A stretch of DNA of 64,000 bases from SXNM01 sp964586155 (GCA_964586155.1 CAZPHC010000028.1:1-64000), one strand, 5' to 3'. Numbered from the stretch's first letter, positions 7,895 to 15,947 are shown. The notes: generated by a model from the sequence alone, not told the origin. Translations and numbers: made by a program.

Positions 7895-9492
7895 GCCACG
7901 CCTCCATCGGCCTTGGCCGCGACCGGGGCCGCCGTGCCGCCCGCGCCGGCGCGGAAGCCGAGCAGCGTCGCGAAGGGATCGCTGCGCCCGGCCGCGTTGC
8001 CGGCGGCGCCTGCACCTGCGGAGCCGGCGACCTGCGCGATCGGCCCACCGACACCGGCAGCCGCCAGCGCGGCCAGGCCGGCGGCGTCGCGATCGATGCT
8101 GGCGTCGAGGTCGGCTAGCGGCGTGTCGATGCCGGGCCCGCTGTCGCCGTAGACGGCGCCCATCGTCCCGGTGTCCATCGTCGCGGCGCGCACCTCGGGG
8201 CGATCGACGAGATCGCGCAGCAGGCCAAGGTTGGTGCGGACGCCCTGGATGGTCGTGGCGTCGAGCGCGGCGGCCATGCGGTCGAGCGCCTCGTCGCGGT
8301 CGGCGCCCCAGACGATGAGCTTGGCCAGCAGCGGATCGTAGTGGTGGCCGACGCTGTCGCCCTGGTCATAGCCAGCGTCGACGCGGACGAAGGGCCCGTC
8401 CGGCCAGACGACGCGCGTCAGCCGCCCCGTCTGCGGCAAGAAGCCGGCCGCAGGGTCCTCGGCGTAGATCCGGGCCTCGAACGCCGAGCCACGGCGCTGC
8501 AGACCGGCGCGGAAGGCCGGGATGTCGGCCAGTCGCTCGCCCCGGGCGATGCGCAGCTGCGCCGCGACCAGATCGACGCCGGTGATGCACTCGGTGACGG
8601 GGTGCTCGACCTGCAGCCGCGTGTTCATCTCGAGGAACATATGCGCCCGCCGCACGGGATCGAAGAGGAACTCGACGGTGCCGGCGCCGACGTAGCCGAC
8701 GCTGGCGGCGAACGCCCGCGCCGACGCGCAGATCGCGGCGCGCTCCTCCTCGCTGAGGATGGCGCACGGGGCCTCTTCGACCACCTTCTGGTGGCGCCGC
8801 TGCAGCGAACACTCACGCTCGAAGACGTCGCGCACGTCGCCGTGCTGGTCGGCGAGGATCTGCACCTCGACGTGGCGCGCGCTCTCGATCAGCTGCTCGA
8901 CAAAAAGCGCGTCCGAGGCGAAGGCCTTGCCGGCGATGCGGCGGGCGGCGTCGATGGCCGGCCGCAGCTCGGCGCGGCTGTAGACCCGCGCCATGCCCTT
9001 GCCGCCGCCGCCGTGCTCGGGCTTGACCAGCAGCGGCAGGCCGAGCGCGGCGACGATGGCGTCGAGCGCGGCGTCGCTGTCGTCCGTCAGGCGGCGGGCG
9101 TCGGCGACCGGCACGCCGGCGCGCTGGGCGATCTCCTTGCTCGTCGACTTGCCCTCGAGCGCGTCGATGGCGTCCGCCGGCGGGCCGATCCAGATCATGC
9201 CAGCGTCCTGGACCGCGCGCGCGAAGGCCGCGTTCTCGGACAAGAAGCCGTAGCCGGGGTGGACGGCGTCGGCGCCCGAGATCCGGGCCGCTTCGAGCAG
9301 CGCCGGGATCGACAGGTAGCTCTGCGCCGCCGGGGCCGGTCCGATGCAGACGGCCAGATCGGCCTCGCGCACGTGGCGCGCGCCGGCGTCGGCCTCGCTG
9401 AAGACGGCGACCGACTCCAGGCCGAGCAGCTGGCAGCCACGCGAGACGCGGACCGAGATCTCGCCGCGGTTGGCGATCAAGACGCGCTTCAC
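7891..9492 (-). CDS. Biotin carboxylase part of 3-methylcrotonyl-CoA carboxylase alpha
   Basis: 533 residues, starting at GTG 9492 after GGAGGA and with a GTGA overlap with the hydratase stop. Domains are the biotin carboxylase N-terminal (RVLIANRGEI), ATP-grasp (Gly-rich EHGGGGKGMARV, RHVEVQI, FERECSLQRRHQKVVEE, FLEMNTRLQVEHPVTE) and C-terminal (EARIYAEDP, YDPLLAKLIVWG). The tail after about residue 470 (ATMDTGTM, then DPFATLLGFRAG) matches the beginning of the MCC alpha middle domain and then stops, the remainder being in the next gene. It carboxylates biotin with ATP and bicarbonate. Context assigns it to leucine catabolism rather than acetyl- or propionyl-CoA carboxylase. Confidence 0.93.
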   Translation of the reverse strand: MKRVLIANRGEISVRVSRGCQLLGLESVAVFSEADAGARHVREADLAVCIGPAPAAQSYLSIPALLEAARISGADAVHPGYGFLSENAAFARAVQDAGMIWIGPPADAIDALEGKSTSKEIAQRAGVPVADARRLTDDSDAALDAIVAALGLPLLVKPEHGGGGKGMARVYSRAELRPAIDAARRIAGKAFASDALFVEQLIESARHVEVQILADQHGDVRDVFERECSLQRRHQKVVEEAPCAILSEEERAAICASARAFAASVGYVGAGTVEFLFDPVRRAHMFLEMNTRLQVEHPVTECITGVDLVAAQLRIARGERLADIPAFRAGLQRRGSAFEARIYAEDPAAGFLPQTGRLTRVVWPDGPFVRVDAGYDQGDSVGHHYDPLLAKLIVWGADRDEALDRMAAALDATTIQGVRTNLGLLRDLVDRPEVRAATMDTGTMGAVYGDSGPGIDTPLADLDASIDRDAAGLAALAAAGVGGPIAQVAGSAGAGAAGNAAGRSDPFATLLGFRAGAGGTAAPVAAKADGGVA

Positions 9493-10301
9493 GCTTCCTC
9501 CGACGTGGCCGGGATCCAGGCCGCCGGGCGTTTGCCCAGGAACGCCGCCATGCCTTCTTGGGCCTCGGCCGAGGCCCGCCGCTCGGCGATCATCTGCGAG
9601 GTGAAGTCCAGCACATCGGCCGGGTCGCGACCAGCGACGCCGTCGACCAGCCGCTTGCACGCGGCCAGCGCTTCGGGGCCACCGCAGACGAGCTCGGCGA
9701 CCAGCCCGGCGACGGCGGCGTCGATGGCCTGCGCCTCGTCGGCGTCCGGCCCGACCGTGACGAGCACGTCGGCGAGGCCCTGGCGGTAGGCGTCGGCCGC
9801 GGAGATCCGGCCTCCGAGCAAGAAGGCGGCGCGGGCGCGGGCGGCGCCGAGGCGACGGACGACGAACGGCGAGATCACGCCGGGCACCAGGCCGAGGCGG
9901 ACCTCGGACAGGGCGAAGAAGGCTTGCGGGCCGGCGACGACGAAGTCACAGGCCGACGCGAGGCCGACGCCACCACCCATCGCGGCGCCGTGGACCCGCG
10001 CGATCGTCGGCTTGCGGCAGGCCGAGAGCATGTGGAACACGCCGCCCATCGTGCGCGCGTTGCGATCGTTGGCCTCGGGGCCCTCGAACGCGGCGGCTGC
10101 CATCCAGCCGAGGTCGGCGCCAGCGCAGAAGGCCTTGCCGCTGCCGGCGAGCACGACGACGCGGACGGCGTCGTCGGCCTCGGCCGCCTGCACCGCCTCG
10201 GCCAACGCCTGCAACATCACGCCGTTGAAGGCGTTGCGCGTCTCCGGGCGGTCGAGCAGCACGGTGCAGACGCCGTCGCGAACCTTGGTGACAATCGACA
10301 T
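9489..10301 (-). CDS. liuC: Methylglutaconyl-CoA hydratase (enoyl-CoA hydratase family)
   Basis: 270 residues of the crotonase fold. The motif AFCAGADLGWM and the stretch SEVRLGLVPGVISPFV (catalytic Glu in SEV) are hallmarks of the methylglutaconyl-CoA hydratase branch; HGAAMGGGVGL forms part of the oxyanion hole. It hydrates 3-methylglutaconyl-CoA to HMG-CoA. GAGGAG lies 7 bp before ATG. It sits between the carboxylase beta and alpha genes, as in liu operons. Confidence 0.93.
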   Translation of the reverse strand: MSIVTKVRDGVCTVLLDRPETRNAFNGVMLQALAEAVQAAEADDAVRVVVLAGSGKAFCAGADLGWMAAAAFEGPEANDRNARTMGGVFHMLSACRKPTIARVHGAAMGGGVGLASACDFVVAGPQAFFALSEVRLGLVPGVISPFVVRRLGAARARAAFLLGGRISAADAYRQGLADVLVTVGPDADEAQAIDAAVAGLVAELVCGGPEALAACKRLVDGVAGRDPADVLDFTSQMIAERRASAEAQEGMAAFLGKRPAAWIPATSEEA

Positions 10302-10374
10302 CGTCGCTCCTCTTCTGGCGGTCGGCGTGGCCGGGGCCTGGCCGTCCGGCCGAACCGGGCACCGCAGGCGGTCG

Positions 10375-11985
10375 CTACATGCGGATGACGCCCGGCTTCC
10401 ACGGCGGGATCGGGGCGTTGTAGCAGGCCGAGAGCGCCAGCCCGAGCACGTCGCGCGTCTCGGTCGGGCAGATCACGCCGTCGTCCCACAGGCGCGCGGT
10501 GGCGTGGTAGGGGTTGCCCTCGCGCTCGTACTTCTCGCGGATCGGCGCCTCGATCGCGTCCAATTCCTCGGCCGTCAGCGCCCTGCCCTGCTCGCGCTCG
10601 ACCTGCTCACGCTTGACCTGGCTGAGCACGCTGGCGGCCTGGTCGCCGCCCATCACCGAGATCCGGCTGTTGGGCCAGCTGAACAAGAAGCGCGGCTGGT
10701 AGGCGCGGCCCGCCATGCCGTAGTTGCCGGCGCCGAAGCTGCCGCCGATCAGGACCGTGATCTTGGGCACATCGGCGACGCTGACGGCGTGCACCATCTT
10801 GGCGCCGTCCTTGGCGATGCCACCGTGCTCGGCCTGGCGCCCGACCATGAAGCCCGAGATGTTCTGCAAGAACAGCAGCGGCGTGCGGCGGGTGCAGGCC
10901 AGCTCGATGAAGTGGGCGGCCTTCTGCGCCGACTCGCTGAAGAGCACGCCGTTGTTGGCGATGATCGCCACGGGCATGCCGTGGATCCGGGCAAAGCCGG
11001 TGACCAGCGTCGTGCCGTAGCGCGGCTTGAACTCGTGCATCCGCGAACCGTCGACGATGCGGGCGATGACCTCGCGCACGTCGTAGGGCGTGCGCAGGTC
11101 GGGCGGCAGGATGCCGAGCAGCTCGGCGGGGTCGTAGGCCGGCGCCTCCGGCTCGTGGAACACGCCCTCGGCCTGCTTGTCGCGGTTGAAGGTCGAGACC
11201 ACCGAGCGCGCGATCTCGAGCGCGTGGGCGTCGTCCTCGGCCAGGTGGTCGGCGACGCCGGAGATCCGCGTGTGCACGTCGCCGCCGCCGAGCTCCTCGG
11301 CGCTGATCTCCTCGCCCGTGGCCGCTTTGACCAGCGGCGGGCCGCCCAGGTAGATCGTGCCGCGGCCGCGGACGATGATGGCTTCGTCGCTCATGGCGGG
11401 CACATACGCCCCGCCGGCGGTGCACATGCCGAGTACGACCGCCACCTGCGGCAGGCCGGCGGCCGACATGCGCGCCTGGTTGTAGAAGATCCGGCCGAAG
11501 TGGTCGCGATCGGGGAAGACGTCGGCCTGCAGCGGCAGGAACGCGCCACCCGAGTCGACCAGGTAGATGCACGGCAGGCGGTTCTCGAGCGCGATCTCCT
11601 GCGCCCGCAGGTGCTTCTTGACCGTCATCGGAAAGTAGGTGCCGCCCTTGACCGTGGCGTCGTTGGCGACGATCAGGCAGTCGCGTCCCTCGACCCGGCC
11701 GACGCCGGTGACCACGCCCGCCGACGGCGCGTCGTCGCCGTACATGCCGTGCGCCGCCATCGGCGAGAGCTCGAGGAAGGGGCTGCCCGGATCGAGCAGC
11801 AGGTCGATGCGCTCACGCGCCAGCAGGGCGCCGCGCTCTTTGTGTCGGGCGCGGGCGCGCTCGCTGCCGCCCTGGCGCACGGTGGCGAGGTGGGCGCGAA
11901 GCTCGGCCTCGAGCGCGGCGTGGTGCGCCTGGTTGCGGGCGAACGCCTCGGTGTGGGTGTCGATGCGACTCTCGATGCGCTGCAT
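10375..11985 (-). CDS. liuB: 3-methylcrotonyl-CoA carboxylase, carboxyltransferase (beta) subunit
   Basis: 536 residues, the normal length for MCC beta. The N-terminal carboxyltransferase half (RERIDLLLDPGSPFLELS, VANDATVKGGTYFPMTVKKHLRAQEIA, YLVDSGGAFLPLQ) and the C-terminal half (GSFGAGNYGMAGRAYQPRFLFSW, plus SVMGGDQAASVL) are typical of the MCC/geranyl-CoA branch. It transfers the carboxyl group from biotin to 3-methylcrotonyl-CoA. It is the first gene of the operon; GGAG lies 5 bp before ATG. The isovaleryl-CoA dehydrogenase that usually precedes it is absent here. Confidence 0.95.
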   Translation of the reverse strand: MQRIESRIDTHTEAFARNQAHHAALEAELRAHLATVRQGGSERARARHKERGALLARERIDLLLDPGSPFLELSPMAAHGMYGDDAPSAGVVTGVGRVEGRDCLIVANDATVKGGTYFPMTVKKHLRAQEIALENRLPCIYLVDSGGAFLPLQADVFPDRDHFGRIFYNQARMSAAGLPQVAVVLGMCTAGGAYVPAMSDEAIIVRGRGTIYLGGPPLVKAATGEEISAEELGGGDVHTRISGVADHLAEDDAHALEIARSVVSTFNRDKQAEGVFHEPEAPAYDPAELLGILPPDLRTPYDVREVIARIVDGSRMHEFKPRYGTTLVTGFARIHGMPVAIIANNGVLFSESAQKAAHFIELACTRRTPLLFLQNISGFMVGRQAEHGGIAKDGAKMVHAVSVADVPKITVLIGGSFGAGNYGMAGRAYQPRFLFSWPNSRISVMGGDQAASVLSQVKREQVEREQGRALTAEELDAIEAPIREKYEREGNPYHATARLWDDGVICPTETRDVLGLALSACYNAPIPPWKPGVIRM

Positions 11986-12136
11986 GGGACTCCAAGGCGG
12001 CGGGCAAGGCGGTGCCTCGGCGCGGGGCCCGGAGGATGCCAGAAGCGAGCCGGCCGTAGAAGCCCGGGGCCGCTTCCTTCTGTCTCGACGCGGTGCTCAG
12101 CGGCAGTCGTGGCTGGCGGCGACGGCGTGGGCGGCC

Positions 12137-12164
12137 TTGTCACAGCCTGACCTATCGGCATGCT
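12137..12164 (+). promoter_or_regulatory. Probable promoter of ogt
   Basis: TTGTCA at 12137-12142 and CATGCT at 12159-12164 have a 16-bp spacer. The predicted start site near 12171 lies past an in-frame ATG at 12168, supporting ATG 12216 as the true start of the downstream gene. Confidence 0.4.
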
Positions 12165-12215
12165 GCCATGCGCAGCGAACCCTCGACGCTGCGACCGGCA
12201 GCCCAGGAGCCCCGC

Positions 12216-12818
12216 ATGTCCGCGCCCGCAGCCTCGCCTTCGTCGACCGCTTCCCCTTCGTCGGCCGGCTCTGGGCCCCAGGGAACCGTCGCGCTGGCCG
12301 CCGTGCCGAGCCCGCTCGGCCTGCTCTGGCTTGCGTGCGATCGGCGTGGTCGCGCCGTGGCCATCGATTGGGACGACGAGGCGCTCGTGCGTCAGCGCCT
12401 CGCCCGCCGTGGCTTCGGCGAGGTCGTGGCCGATGCGGCCGGCGTCGCGCCCCTGCGCGCCTGGCTCGACGCCTACTTCGCCGGCGCGGAGCTGCCCGCC
12501 GTCGAGACGAACCTCGAGGGCATGACGGCGTTCCAGACGCGCGTGCTGCGCCAGCTCGCGCAGCTGCCGCCGGCCGTGCAGACGACCTACGGCGGCCTCG
12601 CCCGCGCCATCGACGCCCCCGCTGGCAGCGCCCGCGCGATCGGCGGCGCCGTCGGCAGCAACCCGCTGCCGATCCTGATCGCTTGCCACCGCGTGCTGCA
12701 GGGCGACGGCAGCCTCGGAGGCTTCTCGGGCGGCCTCGAGCGCAAGCGCTGGCTGCTGCGGCACGAACACTTGGGCTGGAAGGGCGCGACGGCGACCACC
12801 CCTGCCGGCGCGGGTTGA
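12216..12818 (+). CDS. ogt: Methylated-DNA--protein-cysteine S-methyltransferase
   Basis: 200 residues. It repairs O6-alkylguanine by irreversible transfer to an active-site Cys. The DNA-binding/active-site domain is clear: FQTRVLRQLAQLP, TTYGGLARAI, GSARAIGGAVGSNPLPILI and then ACHRV with the acceptor Cys, followed by GGFSGGLERKRWLL. The usual PCHR(V/I) motif has Ala in place of Pro before Cys. ATG 12216 is preferred because GGAG lies 7 bp upstream and a promoter overlaps the earlier start. The first ~25 residues are Ser/Ala/Pro-rich and non-conserved. It is divergent from the leucine operon. Confidence 0.9.
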   Translation: MSAPAASPSSTASPSSAGSGPQGTVALAAVPSPLGLLWLACDRRGRAVAIDWDDEALVRQRLARRGFGEVVADAAGVAPLRAWLDAYFAGAELPAVETNLEGMTAFQTRVLRQLAQLPPAVQTTYGGLARAIDAPAGSARAIGGAVGSNPLPILIACHRVLQGDGSLGGFSGGLERKRWLLRHEHLGWKGATATTPAGAG

Positions 12819-12878
12819 CCGCAGACGGCGCCTGCGGGAACGTGCGCCGCCGCGTCAGCGCGCGCGGGGGAGGTCTCC

Positions 12879-13637
12879 ATGAAGATGCAGCAAGTTGTCG
12901 CCCTGATCACGGGCGGCGGTTCGGGCCTGGGGCACGCGACGGCCTCTCGCTTCGTCAGCCAGGGTGCCAAGGTCGTGCTCGCCGATCTGCGCGGCGAGGA
13001 GGCGGCAGAGGCGTTGGGCGCCAACGCCGCGTTCGCGCGCTGTGACGTGACGAGCGAGGCGGACGTCAACGCCGCACTCGACCTCGCCGAGGCGCGCTTC
13101 GGCACGGTCAACGTCGTCGTCAACTGCGCCGGCATCGCCATCGCGCAGAAGGTGCTCTCGTCCAAGGGCCCACACCCGCTCGACGCCTTCCAGAAGATCC
13201 TGATGGTCAACGTCGCCGGCTCGTTCAACGTGATCCGGCTCGCGGCCGTCCGCATGGCCGGTTCGCATCCCAACGAGGGCGGCGAGCGCGGCGTCATCGT
13301 CAACACCGCCAGCGTCGCGGCCTTCGACGGCCAGATCGGCCAGGCCGCGTACTCGGCCTCCAAGGGCGCGATCGTCGGCATGACCCTGCCATTGGCCCGC
13401 GATCTCGCGCCGCAGGGCATCCGCGTCTGCACCATCGCGCCCGGCATCTTCGCCACGCCGATGCTCGCGGGCCTGCCCGAGAAGGCGCGGCTTGCGTTGG
13501 AGCAACTGGTGCCCTTCCCGTCGCGCCTGGGCGACCCCGACGAATACGGCCTGATGGCCCAGCAGATCGTCGAGAACCCGATGCTCAACGGCGAGACGAT
13601 CCGCTTGGACGGCGCGCTGCGGATGCCGCCGAAGTAG
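12879..13637 (+). CDS. Short-chain dehydrogenase, 3-hydroxyacyl-CoA dehydrogenase type 2 (HSD10)-like
   Basis: 252 residues with a classical SDR Rossmann fold: cofactor motif TGGGSGLG at residues 11-18, ADLR after beta-2 (NAD preference), NCAG, catalytic Ser in NTASV and YSASK. The inserts KVLSSKGPHPLDAF and SRLGDPDEYG are typical of HSD10/3-hydroxyacyl-CoA dehydrogenase type 2, which oxidises branched-chain 3-hydroxyacyl-CoAs such as 2-methyl-3-hydroxybutyryl-CoA from isoleucine. Closeness to the leucine operon supports a branched-chain acyl-CoA role. A GGGGAGG site precedes ATG. It follows ogt by 60 bp and may be co-transcribed with it. Confidence 0.88.
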   Translation: MKMQQVVALITGGGSGLGHATASRFVSQGAKVVLADLRGEEAAEALGANAAFARCDVTSEADVNAALDLAEARFGTVNVVVNCAGIAIAQKVLSSKGPHPLDAFQKILMVNVAGSFNVIRLAAVRMAGSHPNEGGERGVIVNTASVAAFDGQIGQAAYSASKGAIVGMTLPLARDLAPQGIRVCTIAPGIFATPMLAGLPEKARLALEQLVPFPSRLGDPDEYGLMAQQIVENPMLNGETIRLDGALRMPPK

Positions 13638-13678
13638 CCACTGCGCCGACAACGGCGGCAGAGGCCGGCAGGCGTCGG

Positions 13679-14140
13679 CTACATGCCCCACATGGCGCGC
13701 CGCGACGAACTGGCGATCAGGTCCACGCGCCAGCGGCCAGCCTCCAGGCGCACGACCCACTCTGATTTGCCGGTCGCGTCCTCGACCTCGATCGTGACGA
13801 CCCCCGCGGGGCCAGGTGTCACGGCGACGACATGGCTCGGCGTCGTCGGCGCGTGCAGGCCGAGCGGCCAACGGCTCTCGGGCCTCGGCGCGTCGAGCAT
13901 CGTCGTCAACAGACCGCGCGACTCTTCGGTCAGGAGCCCCTCGACGGCGGCGCGATCGCCGCTGCGCAGGGCGAGCTCCAGGTCCGCGACCACGGCCTCG
14001 GGGGGCCCCGCGCAGCCGGCCAGGACCAGGCTGCAAGCGACGAGCGCGACCGCCGTCCGGCGCAAGGAGGCCAAAACGCGAACGACCCCGACGTCCAGGT
14101 GCGGCAGTTGCCGGGCGTGGTCGTCGGGGTCGCGTTGCAT
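13679..14140 (-). CDS. Small lipoprotein, NTF2/DUF4878-like
   Basis: About 153 residues from ATG 14140. The hydrophobic segment ending in LVLAGC is a lipobox. The mature part (about 110 residues) alternates helix and strand (LELALRSGDRAAVEGLLTEE early, then VVTIEVEDATGKSEWVVRLE), like NTF2-fold lipoproteins of the DUF4878 type. ATG 14140 lies only 13 bp after the tRNA-Leu 3' end and has no ribosome site; an in-frame TTG at 14074 would give a compact 21-residue lipoprotein signal and may be the true start. Function unknown. Confidence 0.65.
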   Translation of the reverse strand: MQRDPDDHARQLPHLDVGVVRVLASLRRTAVALVACSLVLAGCAGPPEAVVADLELALRSGDRAAVEGLLTEESRGLLTTMLDAPRPESRWPLGLHAPTTPSHVVAVTPGPAGVVTIEVEDATGKSEWVVRLEAGRWRVDLIASSSRRAMWGM

Positions 14141-14153
14141 GATCAAACCAGAG

Positions 14154-14238
14154 TGCGAAGAAGGGGACTTGAACCCCTATGCCCGTTACAGGCGCTAGCA
14201 CCTCAAGCTAGTGCGTCTACCAATTCCGCCATCTTCGC
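14154..14238 (-). tRNA. tRNA-Leu (anticodon GAG)
   Basis: The minus strand folds into a class II tRNA. The acceptor stem is GCGAAGA/TCTTCGC with discriminator A. The D arm contains GGTAGACGC. The anticodon stem CTAGC/GCTAG encloses loop TTGAGGT (anticodon GAG, reading CUC/CUU). A long variable arm (GCCTG...GGGC) and T arm AGGGG-TTCAAGT-CCCCT complete it. CCA is not encoded. A consensus-like promoter lies 50 bp upstream, and a lipoprotein gene follows on the same strand after 13 bp. Confidence 0.97.
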
Positions 14239-14288
14239 TTGGACCGCTGCGGTCGAGCCCGAGAGTCACACCCCCGGGCGGGAGGCGC

Positions 14289-14317
14289 ACGTTGAACCAA
14301 GACGGTCCTGCTGTCAA
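14289..14317 (-). promoter_or_regulatory. Promoter of tRNA-Leu
   Basis: On the minus strand a perfect -35 TTGACA (14312-14317) is 17 bp from CAACGT (14289-14294). Transcription would start near 14282, leaving a 5' leader of about 44 nt before the tRNA. The element fits in the 83-bp gap after the globin gene. Confidence 0.5.
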
Positions 14318-14321
14318 GCGT

Positions 14322-14795
14322 TCAACGGCCGGGATCGTCCGGCGTGGCCGCCGGATCGGCACGCCCCGGGACCGAGATGAGCAAGGGTCCGACGTCGGCG
14401 CTGCCGAGACAGGACGAGCCCTGCTCCTGGGTCACGAGCGGTCGCAACCGATCGACGTGGGCGATCAGTTGGTCGATCGCCCCCTGGTCGACGCCGCCCC
14501 GTTGCAGCGCCTCGATCAGCAGCTGCCGTCGGCGCATGAATTGGCCGCCGAAGATGGGGTGGCGCGCGTGGACGTCGCGGATCGGCCGGCCGCTATAAGT
14601 GACCGGAGCGCCGAGCAGGCTGGCGCTGAGTTCGTACTCGCGCTGCGCCAGCAGGGCCGTGTCGACGCCGGCGAAGTGGAAGCCGATCATCGGATCGACC
14701 ACCATGCGCGCGACAAAGTCGTCGATCACGGGCCGCAGCACGGCCGCGCCACCGATGCGATCGAACGCGGTCTGGCTCGTCTGTCCGTCGCTCAT
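14322..14795 (-). CDS. Truncated (2/2) globin
   Basis: 157 residues with a bacterial-globin core (PF01152): FDRIGGAAVLRPVIDDFVAR (helices A-B), DPMIGFHFAGVD, and ARHPIFGGQFMRRRQLL carrying the proximal His region of helix F. Truncated globins bind haem and O2, NO or other small ligands. The C-terminal ~35 residues after VDRLRPLV are non-conserved. The start is ATG 14795, 6 bp after GGAGG; another ATG two codons upstream abuts that site. No redox partner gene is adjacent. Confidence 0.85.
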   Translation of the reverse strand: MSDGQTSQTAFDRIGGAAVLRPVIDDFVARMVVDPMIGFHFAGVDTALLAQREYELSASLLGAPVTYSGRPIRDVHARHPIFGGQFMRRRQLLIEALQRGGVDQGAIDQLIAHVDRLRPLVTQEQGSSCLGSADVGPLLISVPGRADPAATPDDPGR

Positions 14796-14837
14796 CCTCA
14801 TCCTCCGGCGCGGCAGCCCTCGCGGCGTGCCCCTCGC

Positions 14838-14877
14838 CAAAACGACACGAGGCCGGAGCACATGCCCCGGCCTCGTG
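14838..14877 (-). terminator. Rho-independent terminator downstream of the somatomedin-B-like gene
   Basis: A perfect 11-bp inverted repeat, CACGAGGCCGG (14846-14856) and CCGGCCTCGTG (14867-14877), with a 10-nt loop lies 48 bp after the stop of the 14925-15947 gene. Read on the minus strand the stem is followed by TCGTTTTGG, a short U-tract. It is the clearest hairpin in the window. Confidence 0.65.
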
Positions 14878-14924
14878 CGGAACGTGAGGGCGGCGACCGG
14901 TCGCCCGGACGCGCGCCCTTGGAC

Positions 14925-15947
14925 CTAGACGGCGCGGCGGCGCAGGACCACCAGGCCGATGAGCATCGTCAGCACGAAGAACAGACCCGTCGCGTTCTGG
15001 CTGACCGGGGCGGCGGTGCAGCCGCTCGAGGTCGACGAGACGTTGTTGGTCGTCGGGACGGTGCCGGTCGTGTCGGCCGTGCCGCCCGTGCCGTCGGTGG
15101 TGCCACCGGTGCTGGCGTCGGAACCCGAGGTGGTGTCCTCGGCCGGGGCCGCCGTCTCGCACTTGCCGGTCGACGCGGTGCAGCTCGAGCCGTCCGGGCA
15201 GGTGCCGCACTTGCCGCCACAGCCGTCGGGGCCGCAGGACTTGCCGTCGCAGGCCGGCGTGCACGTGCTGCCGCCCTTGCAGATCGCCTCGTAATCGTCG
15301 CAGCAGTCACCAAACTCGCTGCACTGCGAGTCGCAGTAGCAAGGCGCGTTCTGGCCGAGGTCCTTGTCGCACTTGTCCTTGCAGCTGTCCGCCGGCGTCG
15401 AGGTGCCGCCGCCGCAGACGGCCTCCTTGTCGGCGCAGCAGTCGCCGTACTGGGCGCAGGCGTCGTCGCAGTTGCACTTCCAGTTGTTGTCGAACTGGCC
15501 GCAGCGGTTGGCAGCGCCGTTCTTGCCCGGATCCTTGCAGCTGCCCGCGTTCGGATCGTTGCAGGACTTCCAGCCGCAGGTCTGGATCGCCGAGAACAGG
15601 TCGCCGTCGGCCTTGGCGGTCTTGAGGTCGGTCGCGCAGGTGTTCACCGACGCGCCGGCCTTGACGCACTTCGCGAGGGCATCGCAGCCCTTGGACGCCT
15701 TGCAGGCGTCGATCTCCTTGCCGCACTTCTGGTCCCAGCACTCGTTGACGGTGTAGCCGCCGGTGGTGCCGGTGGTGTCGTCGGGCGGGTTCACGGCCGC
15801 GTCGCCGCCGCTGGTGTCGCCGCCGCTGGTGTCAGCGGTCGAGGTGGCGTCGCTCGGGAGCGCGCCGGCGTCCTGCTCGGCGAACGCGGGGGCCGCGATC
15901 AGGGAGCTGCAGAGCAACATGCCAAAGGCAAAGCGCAATGTCTTCAT
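14925..15947 (-). CDS. Surface protein with two somatomedin-B-like domains and MYXO-CTERM tail
   Basis: 340 residues. The signal peptide is residues 1-23 (cleavage after AFA), followed by a Thr/Gly/Asp linker. Two modules of the pattern CxC(D)xxCxxxxDCCxDxxxxC (about 137-178 and 189-223) match the spacing of somatomedin-B domains, a disulfide-knot fold best known in animals. A CGPDGCGGKCGTCPDG stretch and a Thr-rich stalk follow. The last 33 residues (SGC, hydrophobic helix, RRR) fit the MYXO-CTERM sorting signal with its invariant Cys. GGAG lies 9 bp before ATG. It is probably a processed, envelope-anchored adhesion or matrix protein. Confidence 0.82.
   Translation of the reverse strand: MKTLRFAFGMLLCSSLIAAPAFAEQDAGALPSDATSTADTSGGDTSGGDAAVNPPDDTTGTTGGYTVNECWDQKCGKEIDACKASKGCDALAKCVKAGASVNTCATDLKTAKADGDLFSAIQTCGWKSCNDPNAGSCKDPGKNGAANRCGQFDNNWKCNCDDACAQYGDCCADKEAVCGGGTSTPADSCKDKCDKDLGQNAPCYCDSQCSEFGDCCDDYEAICKGGSTCTPACDGKSCGPDGCGGKCGTCPDGSSCTASTGKCETAAPAEDTTSGSDASTGGTTDGTGGTADTTGTVPTTNNVSSTSSGCTAAPVSQNATGLFFVLTMLIGLVVLRRRAV

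Noticed and set aside
7362..8054. Upstream extension of the HMG-CoA lyase frame
   Set aside because: It overlaps the whole biotin carrier gene in another frame and is Arg/Ala-rich; the ATGA overlap at 7358-7361 gives the natural start.
12168..12170. ATG 12168 as start of ogt
   Set aside because: It lies only 3 bp after a probable -10 element and has no ribosome site, whereas ATG 12216 follows GGAG.
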